From Bombyx mori (taxonomy: Eukaryota; Arthropoda; Insecta; Lepidoptera; Bombycidae): 64,000 nt of DNA. Shown in pieces: positions 21,748-32,310 of this stretch. Numbering within the stretch: the first letter of the stretch is position 1; each line of letters opens with the position of its first letter. The notes beneath the pieces are model-generated. The model did not search any database, was not told the origin of the DNA, and worked only from the letters and a program-made list of their open reading frames with translations. A program made the position numbers and the translations under genes. The stretch is from NCBI RefSeq assembly GCF_030269925.1, contig NC_085128.1, positions 9,116,501-9,180,500 of the forward strand, given 5' to 3'.

Positions 21748-23039
21748 ACGTCATTAATGACCAAGAGTGCGCCAGGCGTTGAATGTTTTGCTTTTTTTAT
21801 TAGAATAAGATGGGTTGACCTGGTTGTCAATGTTTTAAGATTATCGAAGATTATCAAACTAATCTAGCCCACCTCTAGATAACCACGAGGTTAAAGTCGG
21901 ATTGAAATGCCAGCTATTTTACCAACAAAATTGGATTGAAGGCTTACTTTGTGGCAGAGATATTGTTGTCCTTTTGAAAAAAAAATACGTGCCTATCGGT
22001 GTGCACTTAAATAAGTTTCTGTAATAAACTGAATAAACAGAGGTCATTATTACTACGGACATTATGAAACCAATCATTATATCGTTTGATTCAACGCTAT
22101 AGTTGACACGTATTATTTTTATAAACCACATTTTTAATAGTTCAAGGCTACACGAAATACTAGTCCAATTTTGGGCAGAATACCGTAAGACCTTGTCGGT
22201 GTCCGGTATCATTGTGATTAATTGAATTGAAAATTAATACGGAATCTCGACCTTAACATTGCTTCAAATGTCTCGAATTTAATAATTAATATTGAGATGT
22301 ATCCAATCAAATGAAGCTATTAAGATAGTTATACGTTAATTAAATAATATACTATCTATATTTTTTTATTGTAACTACATTTTTATGGTAGTTTAGCTAC
22401 CTATACGTATTGTGAAGTTGGTACGAGTAGCGCCATCTGTTGTCTGAGAGCGAAAACGGATATCCGTAACGGTTATATTCCTGAAACAATCTGTAAAGGT
22501 TTTTATTCATCTTAAGTACCTATCAAGTGTATTTATTATCTACGACCTTAATATACATATCTCACATAAGTTTTCATTATGTATGGGCTGGGCCTATACA
22601 TGTAAGATCAGGACTTTGAATTAGAACAGATTTTTTTTTTCTTTTTAATGTTTTTTTTAAGTTTAGTAAAACATGTATAATCTTTTCTCTTAAGTCTTTA
22701 TGCACGAAATTATAAATTCATCATGGTCAAACCAAGTTAGTAGAGTTTTAATTAAATCAAAGTAAATTTATATCGGGGTAAACAGTGATCGGATTATCCA
22801 TAGTAATTAACTAGACCTAAAGTGAAAATAGATGTATTTATACAGTAAATGCTGCCGGTACTATAACAAACGGGATACATTCTACGAAGCTTAAAATTCA
22901 GCTTTGAAAAAAAAAGTTGTTACGTCCTTTGAGCTCAAAACCAATCATAGATTGTACAATTCGCAAAAGTGAACTAACTCACTATAATTAGCTACATTTC
23001 ATATGTTATCTGTCACGATTTTTTTTTCAGTTCTATAAG
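21748..23039. other. AT-rich stretch, no gene seen
   Basis: No convincing coding exon or repeat is seen apart from short AT-rich runs. The open frames here have no motif I can recognise. Confidence 0.5.
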
Positions 23040-23105
23040 TTACTCCTCCTTGCGTCGTATTTCTCATTGTTGAGGGTCGTGACCGCCCTTTTACCTTCGC
23101 ACGTT
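23040..23105 (-). repeat. RTE-type LINE 3' end tag
   Basis: TGCGTCGTATTTCTCATTG and TTGAGGGTCGTGACC match the 3' terminus of the larger minus-strand RTE copy at 23944. It is a very short 5'-truncated copy. Confidence 0.5.
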
Positions 23106-23282
23106 ACTTAGTTATAAGTTACTAATATCAAAGAAAAAGTCATTAAAAAACAGGTTTAATGTCCCGTTGTTATGCATTCTAAGTTCGCTCGGTTACGTGT
23201 TGTGATCTCATGAAATATTTCGGGTTTGAGAGGTTTCTACCTAACCTCTTTAATAGTACATCGATTTGGATCACAGGTGTCC

Positions 23283-23364
23283 GCTTTCTTGTTTATGAGC
23301 CTGAGCTCATAAACAAGAAAGCCTGATTTCTAAACAATAATCTGAATTATTGTTTAGAAATCAG
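23283..23364. repeat. Two adjacent perfect hairpins with CTGA loops
   Basis: Hairpin 1 has arms at 23283-23300 and 23305-23322 (18 bp perfect) around CTGA. Hairpin 2 has arms at 23323-23341 and 23346-23364 (19 bp perfect), also around CTGA. They abut with no spacer. No ORF, TATA box or polymerase III box is seen at this site. Confidence 0.95.
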
Positions 23365-23943
23365 TCGATAAACAATAGTAAATCAATAAGTTACGACGAT
23401 GCTGAAACATGGATGAATAAGAAGATAAGTCTTCCACAAATACATCACACCACAAAAAATGTGAAGTATCGGAGTAAATGTCGATAATAAAGCAAAAAAT
23501 CGTTAATTATGTTTAAATTTATTAGTTATTTCACTATTTTCAATCAAAGAGAATAATTTATTAAATATTTTCTACGTGTCAAGAAAATTAAATGTCATAT
23601 CCAAACGAGATATATCTAATGAATTCGCTATTTGCATTTTATTCGAATACAGAATAATTTTTGCAGTTTTGCCACAGGATCCGCTAGTTTTGAATGTTGA
23701 CATTTTTGCATTTGGATATGGCGGTACTGTTTGAATAAAAGCTTAATTAATTGATATTGTGTGATAATTTTATCATTTTTAGAATCTATTCTATTTAAGA
23801 GAACTTCAAATAGTATATTAGTGTCTTGTATTTTTTAAGTGATATTACAACCCAGACGTGCTTCGAGATGACTGTAGCCAGATGTATAATAAAATACCGT
23901 TTGTTACAACTAGGTCATTAATCTCATTCATTAATTTAAACCT

Positions 23944-25012
23944 CGCGTCGTTTCCTCACTGCTGAGGGTCGTGACCATTATAATTCGACATGATTTTATT
24001 CCTTGTAATGTTCCGCCAGCGCCTCCGATCATTGACCGCATGAAGGGCGTCGTGGAATGGGATCTTTAGTGTGGTGCGGATTTGGTCGAACCACCTTGTC
24101 GGACTGCGCCCGCGCGGTCTCTTTCCTTCGATCTTCCCTGTCACGAATAGTCTTTCTAAGCTATCCGGTGTTTTCCGAGCAATATAACCGAAGTACTCGA
24201 GTACCCGGCGAAGGCAGAGTGTGGACAGTCTAGTCTTGATCTGCAGTTGATCTAAGATAGACAGATTGCTTCTCTTCGCAGTCCAAGGGATCCGGAGCAT
24301 TCTTCTCCAGCACCACATCTCAAAAGCATCCACGAGTTTGCGATCAGCCGCTTTAAGGGTCGAGGTTTCCGCTCCGTATAGAAAAATGGAAAAGACCAGA
24401 GTGAGCACCAGTTTTGTCTTTGTTTACTGGGTAATGTGGGTCCTTCCAGATCTTACCGAGCTGGGTCATGGCTCCCTTTGCCATTCCAATACGCCGTCGT
24501 ACTTCAGGTTCGCTGGATCCAGTATTGTTAATGTTGAAGCCTAGGTAAATAAAGTTGTCAACAAGCTCAAGGTTTAGTGTTCCACTAAGCTCCAACTTTT
24601 TTATGCGATCAACGACCATGATTTTAGTTTTGGATCTGTTGATGGCGAGTCCCATCTCCAACCCTGTGTGCTCCATCCTGTTCAAGGGCTCTGTCATCTC
24701 TGCTTCTGTTATGGCAAGCAGAGTGGTGTCATCTGCGTAGCGCAGGTTCGTCACTCTGACACCACCTATGGTTATGTCCAGTTTTCTAGGGTCTTACGCA
24801 TGATGTATTCGCCGTCTATATTAAATAGAATGGGTGACAGAATACACCCCTGGCGAACTCCTCTTCTGAAATTAAAATGGTTTGACATAGTGCTGTCGAC
24901 CCTTACAGTTCCCTGACTGCCATAGTATAGGGATTGGATAAGAGCTATAAGGTGGATGGGTACTCCGAGTTCCTGAAGGATCCGCCATAAGCAGTTCCAT
25001 CCAATTTGAACC
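23944..25012 (-). pseudogene. RTE-clade LINE ORF2, 3' half, frame-broken
   Basis: Read on the minus strand the order is: RQGCILSPILFNIDGEYI (near 24820), the catalytic block YADDTTLLA (24735), then GLAINRSKTKIMVVDR, NFIYLGFNI and EVRRRIGMAKGAM. In another frame follow FLYGAETSTLKAADRKLVDA, FEMWCWRRMLRIPW and YFGYIARKTPDSLERL, ending near DPQQ. This is the reverse transcriptase palm and C-terminal region of an RTE-type non-LTR element. The YADD catalytic pair is kept. The N-terminal endonuclease and the first part of RT are absent, and at least one frameshift lies at about 24360-24410. The 3' end reads GGTCACGACCCTCAGCAGTG. Confidence 0.88.
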
Positions 25013-25369
25013 AGTCAACTATAAAAAAATACGTATAAAAAATCACCAAAATATTGTGCATCTCCCTCATAGCGATTTCTGAAGAAAGCCGAATAAGATA
25101 CAATATTCATGGATTGTCGTTTCGTTCACATCGGCGCCACACCAAACAACCATTAAGCAAGTGCACTGCCTACATGTCAGAGATCAAAGTTCAGTCCGCC
25201 TGAGCATCTTCTAGCTTCAATTTATTTAATATTCAATTGGAAGAATATTAATGTTTCGGTAAAACGTGCTTGTAGGCATTTAGTATTCTATAAAAAATGC
25301 CTTAATTAGTAAAAATTAATAAATGAAATTTTTTGTGTGTGGCTTAAAGGTTCATCTCTGCACCCCCCC

Positions 25370-25456
25370 TTAAGGTACACTGTCAGAGAATGCCTATGGC
25401 ATTAAGTCCGCCTTTATACTGTCTAGTATATAAAGTTATAAATAAATAAATAAATT
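25370..25456 (+). repeat. LINE 3' tail with (AATA)n end
   Basis: CCTATGGCATTAAGTCCGCC is followed by ATAAAGTTATAAATAAATAA. This form of 3' end is common in jockey/CR1-type LINEs of Lepidoptera. Confidence 0.45.
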
Positions 25457-25729
25457 CTGCATCCTTCATGCTATTCAAGTTTGTCAAGTTTTAATTTTTG
25501 GCCGAGCAACATCATTCACAAATATATCGTCTACACGTTTGTGTCACGGGGTTATAAATATCATTCTTGATGCATAAAATTGGTTACATTTCAGCGAGTG
25601 ACCTTTTAACGATTCGCTTTTTCCTTTTCAAAGCGCGGTATTGGAATATGCGCATCTAGTTCATCCATACTACGTACGGCTTTATTCGAATGACATATCC
25701 ATTCCAATAAAAAAAACCCAATGATACTT

Positions 25730-25790
25730 CTGCATCGCTTTCCTCATTATTGAGGGTCGTGACTCCCCCGCTGCGTCGTTCTTATCACAA
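25730..25790 (-). repeat. RTE-type LINE 3' end tag
   Basis: CATCGCTTTCCTCATTATTG and AGGGTCGTGACTCCC repeat the terminal sequence seen at 23944 and 23046. Confidence 0.5.
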
Positions 25791-27048
25791 ACTCTCACTC
25801 ATCACAATTATATGAATTATATTATTATTCTAACTAAAATTCGTTTATCCTTTCATTTGCCTGTCATTCTTTTAAAATTTTCTTGATCTTTGTGAAAATA
25901 TAATTATTAACTTCTCTTAAAATTATCGAAAGCTATTTCACAGATGACAAGAAATAAAGACAATAAGACTTAAAACATTATTCTATAATAGTTTAATTGA
26001 GGTGTATTGCGTTAAAACCAGCACATATCCTCAAACTCTTAATGCCATACTGTGAGTAATCTTCGAGCAAATAAATGTCAGCATTACCTTATCATCCGAT
26101 CAAATGTTTTACGAGTATCTATGGAATTTATATATGGAGCGTGATATCGCAATTGTAATCTATTAGAATCTGTAAATAAAATCGTTATTAAATGTTTTCT
26201 TATTGCTTTATAAATCAAACGGAATCAGGAATCAGTCTATGGTACCCATAGCTTAGGGAATCCTAAATTGAGACCAATAATAAAGTTTTTGAAAGTATTA
26301 TTAGTATTATAGTTAAATTAGTTTTAAATACATCTTTTTGACAGCTTTCAAGTTTTGGTATTGCATCTTAAGGTTATATTTTTTTCAGATATCACGAGTC
26401 GTTGATATAATTAAAACCACGGAATAGATAAATAAGGTTGGAAAGGCCTTTGCTCTAATTTTGTATCAGAACGTGATTAAAACTACTGTTACGATTTATT
26501 CCTGTGTTTTTTACTGTATTATTTCCGTTTGAAATATTATAGTTGTCGTAGTCGGGGACGCTAGGGTGCTATTCGACGCCTTTGTTATATTGGTCTAACT
26601 ACGTTCCATATTTCTATATAAAAAAATCTAGACTTACGTTTCATATAACATAGAACGAACTAATAATATCGTCTGGCAATTTGCTTGACTTGGGTTTTCA
26701 TCTTTACTATAAGAAGATCCCTGTCCCAGTAAGAAGGTTAGGTAAACGCCAACCATATTCTCTATTAAATTCATCGTATCTTTTTTTAATACCCTTGCGC
26801 ACCATGTGTGATTTTCTTTCTTTTCTTTATCGAGTATCTGGATCTTGTCATATCTTATAAAATTGTTGTCACCAGTGTCCAGAGCATGTTGATAATCTGA
26901 ATACTTATGTACTCGGTTATTCTTGACCTTTGCAATATCCTTGTTGTTATCCTTGAACTCTGACCGATATGTGTCGCTTAGTTTGTCCTATATATGAAAG
27001 CCTACAGTTATATTCCAGTTTATAGACACTATGACCCTGCAAACTTAA
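25791..27048. other. AT-rich stretch, no gene seen
   Basis: No coding exon, RNA gene or recognisable repeat. Confidence 0.5.
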
Positions 27049-27049
27049 A

Positions 27050-27210
27050 CTACACTTTTTTTTCTTCCACATAAGAAAATGGCCGGGTCCCCACCCGCGC
27101 GACAGGTGGGGTATGTGGGAGTTGAACCACACTAAAAACTCCTGCCGCTCACAGTCGGCGCCCTACCTCGGACCGGGCCGGAGCCCAGTCGGGGCTATTG
27201 AGACGGCTTA
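27050..27210 (-). repeat. R1-clade LINE 3' end, short copy
   Basis: TCCCCACCCGCGCGACAGGT, GGGTATGTGGGAGTTGAACC and ACTCCTGCCGCTCACAG repeat the 3' region of the element at 20987-21733. Only about 150 bp are present, with a T-rich start. Confidence 0.8.
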
Positions 27211-27452
27211 GCAGACCTTAGGTACTGTATTAGTTTCTTGCGTGGTCTATGAAATGATTTTATTGACGCACTTCTAAACATTTCGCCAATCCTGTTTTAG
27301 TAGAGAGTAATTTTAATTAGCTTAAAGTTAATTTGTAAAGCATTTATTTTATAAATTGGTGTAATGTTTAATGCGAAGTATGTTTCTAACATAAAGTCTT
27401 ATTCAAGTGATTACTGACCTATTTTTTCTATTGCATAATTGTAAATTGCTAC

Positions 27453-27500
27453 CTGCCTGCGGGATTTGAACACGGGTATGGTTGCTTTGAACGATACAAA
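27453..27500 (-). repeat. Bm1 tRNA-like head fragment
   Basis: CTACCTGCCTGCGGGATTTG and AACACGGGTATGG are the reverse complement of the Bm1 head with box B. The rest of the SINE is missing. Confidence 0.45.
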
Positions 27501-27504
27501 TACA

Positions 27505-28818
27505 CACAGCTCTTCCCAGTGATAGGCAAATTATACGAGCGACTATTACGCAAACGCCTCTGGGACTTTATCACCTCGAAAGGCATCCTGATCGACGAAT
27601 AGTTTGGATTCCATGCGAACCACTTGTACATTCGTCAGTGTACCGCCTCACGGAGCACATCTTGGTAGGGCTAAATAGACGCAGGCCCGTCCCCACGAGA
27701 GCCTTCTTCTTCGATATAGCGAAGGCGTTCGACAAAGTTTGACACAACGGTTTAATTTACAAACTAGCATAGTATAGCATGGTCGTGCCAGACAGTCTTG
27801 TGCTCATCATATGAAACTTCTTGTCGAACCGTTCGTTTCGGTATCAAGTCGAGGGAACTCGCTCTCTCTCGCGATATATCTCGGCTGGAGTCTCGCAAGG
27901 CTCTACTCTCTCCCCTCTACTTTGAGCTTGTTTATTAACGATATACCCTGGTCGCCGGCGACCAACTTAGCCCTTCGCGGATGATATGGCTATCTACTAC
28001 TCGAGTAGGAACATGTTGTTCATATATAGTAAACGCTAGATGACGGCCACAAATTTAGTGGTTCCGGAAGTGGGGCATTGACATATACCCAGCGAAAAGC
28101 ACAGCCGTGCTCTTCAAAAGGGGTGACCCCTTGACACTACTGCTAGTATCTCGTCATTAATTAGGCGCGGTAATTCCATTTTCACCTTAAAGTCTTTGGC
28201 CAGTCCATACCGTGGGCTTCGAAGGTTAAGTACTTAGGCGTCACTCTCGACTGGGGGATGACATTTGGGCTCCACATTAAATCAGAATGCGACCGAGCCG
28301 CGTTCCTGCTCGGTCGACTCTACCCCATGATCTGCAAGCGAAGTAAATTGTCCCTTCATAACAAGTTGTCACTCTACAAAGCTTGCATATGCTGTGTCAT
28401 GACCTATGCAAGTGTAGTATTCGCTCACATGGCTCGTACTCACAGGAACTCTCTCCAAGTCATCCGATCTCGATTCTGCAGGATAGCCGGTAGGCTGGTA
28501 GTATGTGAAGAATGTATATCTTCACGACGAGTATCTTAAGAAAGTATTTGAAGTATCTTAAGGAAGCGTCAAAGCGCTACTTTGACAAAGCGGCGTGACA
28601 CGAAATCCCTCTTATTGATACGACCGCTAATTACTTATTCTCGCCGGATCTTCTCAGTGGGTCGCGATTCCGATCCGGTGGTAGATTCTGCGAGGCACTC
28701 CTCTTGCTAGGGCTAGTGTTAGCAAATTCTCTCAGGTTGAGCTGGTGAGCTTACCTATCCATCCGGGCGTAGCTGGAATAGCCTCTTAAGCTACCAGCGA
28801 ATAGAAAGGGAAAAAAAA
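27505..28818 (+). pseudogene. Jockey-clade LINE ORF2 and tail, decayed copy
   Basis: Broken frames match the intact jockey ORF2 at 55635-58514 from about residue 527 on: GKLYERLLRKRLWDFITSKG, then FFDIAKAFDKV (Tyr/Phe-Asp block), SLVLII, and KRSKLSLHNKLSLYKACIC. A TAG lies where DEQFGF has Gln, and several frameshifts follow. After about 28620 comes the jockey tail (CGCCGGATCTTCTCAGTGGG) ending near 28816 in A. It is an old, 5'-truncated relative of the intact element. Confidence 0.88.
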
Positions 28819-28905
28819 TTCACCAAGCGTCGTATCCTTTACGCCACGATAACTTTAAAATAGACTTTTTATAGCCATAGCTTACACCTATACTTCCAAT
28901 AATAT

Positions 28906-29268
28906 TTATTGCTGATTAGCAATACAACAGCAAAGAACACGTTCCAAACAGTAGGCTATTCCAAAACAAGAAATTATTGTACAAGCAACAACAAAATATG
29001 TATTCGAGGAGAACAGATGCCGCGATTTGTTAAAGTCGTAAAAATTACAAAACGAGCCTTGGCATTTGGAAAAGGATGATCGAATTAGTTTAAATAGTGA
29101 TTTATATGGTATCTCACCATCCTGATTAAATAAAAGTATTACCACAGCATCCTTAATAGTGTTTAAAGTATAAATTTTTTTGTGTAAAAATTTAATGTGG
29201 ATATTATTTTCAAATTTCTGAAAGGTTTTCTTTGAGATGCGAGTGTCACTAATCAGGCGATGGGGCAA
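28906..29268 (-). other. Unrecognised 120-codon open frame
   Basis: The frame reads LISDTRISKKTFQKFENNIH near its start and ends CCCIANQQ. It has no ATG at its start (TTG) and no domain I recognise. The early part is vaguely like the C-terminal end of LINE reverse transcriptase proteins. It lies between a jockey tail and a full Bm1, so a transposon origin or chance is more likely than a host gene. Confidence 0.25.
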
Positions 29269-29320
29269 AGCTATTTGAATTTCAGTATTTTTTTTCGATA
29301 ATCATAAATCGTACATTAAA

Positions 29321-29760
29321 GCCTAAAGGATAAGACGTCTGTGCATTCGTATCTAGCGATGCAAGGTGTTCGAATCCCGCAGGCGGGTACCAATTTTCCT
29401 AATGAAATACGTATTTAAAAAATGTTCACGATTGACTTCCACGGTGAAGGAATAACATCGTGTAATGAAAATCAAGCCCGCAAAATTATAATTTGCGTAA
29501 TTACTGATGGTAGGATCTCTTGTGAGTCCGCACGGGTAGGTACCACCACCCTGCCTATTTCTGCCGTAAAGCAGTAATGAGTTTCGGTTTGAAGGGTGGG
29601 GCAGCCGTTGTAATCATACTGAGACTTTAGTACTTATATCTCAAGGTGGGTGGCAAAGTTACGTTGAAGATGTGTACGTACGTACGTCTATGGGCTCCAG
29701 TAACCACTTACCACCAGGTGGGCTGTGAGCTCGTCCACCCATCTAAGCACTAAAAAACAA
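29321..29760 (+). repeat. Full-length Bm1 SINE with tRNA-like head
   Basis: CCTAAAGGATAAGACGTC and box B (GGTGTTCGAATCCCGC) are followed by the body and an A-rich end. A small ACGTACGTACGT expansion sits in the 3' half near 29676. Confidence 0.85.
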
Positions 29761-29874
29761 AATACTTTAACGGCTTAATAACCCTTCGAGTTAGAACTAA
29801 GGAACTCATTCCGGATGTCCAATATAATTCCACGTCTGGTAGCCATCGCCATTGAAATCAATAAATAAACCTTA

Positions 29875-30188
29875 TCTCTATATATAAAAATGAATCGCTG
29901 TTCATTAGTCTCGCTAAAACTCGAGAGCGGCTGAACCGATTTGGCTAATATCGGTCTTGAATTATTCGTGGGAGTCCAGAGAAGGTTTAAAAGGTACATA
30001 AATATGAAAATGCTCGGAATTAAATAAAAACAACAATTTTGTTTTCCCTTTGATGTGTACCCGTCGGACGGATTCCTTTTGTTTGTTTTAAGTTTATTTT
30101 ATAAAAAATTTTAGGTTTATTTTTATATTATATATAATATTATTTTATTTATCGATTGAGGCACTACAAAGTCTGCCGAGTCAGCTAG
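29875..30188 (+). mobile_element. Helitron-like non-autonomous element, complete
   Basis: The element starts TCTCTATATATAAAAATGAA and ends GAGTCAGCTAG. It is flanked by A on the left and T on the right, as expected for Helitron insertion between A and T. Inside are CTGAACCGATTTGGCTAA and ATCGATTGAGGCACTAC, shared with the minus-strand copies at 48443-48711 and 61491-61729. It encodes no Rep/helicase, so it is non-autonomous. Confidence 0.7.
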
Positions 30189-30779
30189 TATTTAATAGAA
30201 AATGTAGTTAGCGCATATGTATATTATCTGGGATCTTCTTATCGTGCATATTGAACCCTAACACAAACAAAGAGAAACTTCAAGATACTGACAGTTCTGT
30301 CTGTGTGCAAAGTAACGTACATTTATAGTAGACGATAATTAACATAATATATGTCGACGAAAAACACCTGCATTGATAAACCATATAACATTGAAGAGGT
30401 CGGAAACAATAAAATAAAAATTGCAAACCCGAGATTAAGCCGTAAACGTAGTTTTGATTATACTAGAGGTCCCGCAGTAGTCGAAATTCGACTATAATTA
30501 ATTGGAATTGTAAGTTTGTACACTATTCTGATTGTATTTTATACTTCTGTAATCACAGATTTCACCAAGACTACACTATAAAAAATATTAACAAAGACAA
30601 ACAATATTTAATCTCAATTTGACAACAGACGTCAAGAACAAAAGTTTGACAATAAATGTATGCATGCGTGTGTGCGTCAAATACATGGTGTGTAGTGTGT
30701 GTAATGTTTTCTTTATTGATTTAATGTATCTTTTATGCATTATTTTAAAAAAATATTAGCATTGTGCACTTCTCTATAT

Positions 30780-30872
30780 TCTCTATAAGTGTGGAAAATT
30801 TCATACTCCTCCGTCCGCGCAATTTTCGTGAAAAGGGATACAAAGTTTTTGCTTCACGTATTAATATATAGA
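30780..30872 (+). repeat. Moth interspersed repeat fragment
   Basis: CTCCGTCCGCGCAATTTTCG and AAAGGGATACAAAGTTTTTG up to ATTAATATATAG look like a common lepidopteran interspersed repeat of Helitron or MITE type. The class is uncertain. Confidence 0.35.
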
Positions 30873-31559
30873 TTTGAAAATTTATAAAGTAAGCGTCAAT
30901 CGATATTAATACTTCGAATTATTTGCGTATAAATAATAACATAAGGCATTGCCTGTCAGGGTATTTAAAATTTATCGACTTAGCTAAACGTCTTCTGAGT
31001 TGTGAATAGCAACTATGTGTGCCTTTGCAACACAATATTAATTATCACGCAGCAAGCCAACGCTGATGTCAGGCGTGATTTTTAATTAGGATTATTATAT
31101 TTTTTATCGCCGAATGCTTTTTTATTAATTAAAAGGTTCGCGACTCAAATGATGTTAAGGTGTGCCTGAAATTTAGAATTACAAAGTGAATGTGGTTTTT
31201 AATCTAGAAACTTAAAGACGAAGTGTTATTTGTATATTTGTTTTTAGAAAAATATAAGGAGTACAGTAAGTAACATTTACCGACGCTGATCTAAAATACA
31301 TCTTATTACTACCGCCTAAAATATAGATTAGTGCAACTACTAGTACAGAGGATAATGATCACATCAAGGTTTTTTATTAACCTTTATTTGCACATACGCT
31401 CCATTCTGTGGTAAGTAGTCATCTTCGCTCATGGACATCAGAAATGCTAGGGAAACATCAAAACCGTAGCCTATTCTTGAGGACTCTCGTAAATATCATT
31501 TGAAGAAGGACGAGACTTCATTCCAGAGACGAAAAAATATCTTTGGAAAGCACTGTAGA

Positions 31560-32310
31560 TGAAGGCCGTAGTTCAAATAGTATGGATGAACCTTATTCCG
31601 GGGAAGGGAGGTGCAATAGCAACCCTGTAGGTGGCGGCTTCCCCTCGGTGAAGGTCAAGGGGCGACCTGAGGGGATAGAGGCCGCGCGGCGCCCTACCAG
31701 CACTCTAACGCGCTGCCAAGGATTAATAGAGCAACCGGTGGTAGGACCTTTTGCGAACTGGTGGTAGGACCTTTTGTGAACTGGTGGTAGGACCTCTTGT
31801 GAGTCCGCATGGGTAGGTTGCTACCTATTTCTGCCGTGAAGCAGTAATGCGTTTCGGTTTGAAGGGTGGGGCAGCCGTTGTAACTATACGGAGACTTTAG
31901 AACTCATATCTCAAGGTGGGTGGTGGCATTAACGTTGTAGATGTCTAAGGGCTCCGGTAACCACTTAACACTAGCTGAGCTGTGAGCTCGAACACACATC
32001 TATGCAATAAAAAAATAATAAAAAAACGGGTTGTCGGTGTATCGCGTCCCGATTCGGCAGGTTGGTGGTTCTGGTCCAGCAGGGTATTCCGGGACACCAG
32101 CGGTACCGTCTGGGCGGCCGAACGGGCTGCCGTACCGAGGCGGCCGACATTTCAGACCCTCGGATTCGCCTCGAAGGCTCCGTCGGCCGCGCGTCCTTGG
32201 GGTGAACTGCGCCGTCTGGTTGTAGTGTTGACCGCGGTAACCCCTTTACCTCATCCGGGTTCTGACCTCGTAAGAGGTTCGGCCCCCGGCCCGAAAAAAA
32301 AGGTACAATA
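31560..32310 (+). repeat. GC-rich LINE 3' region split by a Bm1 insertion
   Basis: Two GC-rich blocks (31560-31734 and 32027-32310) flank a Bm1 copy. The second ends GGTTCGGCCCCCGGCCCG then eight A, the same type of end seen at 460-478. The first has a short open frame without a known domain. I read both as one retrotransposon 3' region interrupted by the SINE. Confidence 0.5.
31735..32026 (+). repeat. Bm1 SINE with triplicated start
   Basis: CTGGTGGTAGGACCTTTTG is present three times in a row at about 23-bp spacing (near 31734, 31758 and 31781) before the normal body continues to GTGAGCTCGAACACACATC and an A-rich tail. The tRNA-like head is absent. Confidence 0.85.
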
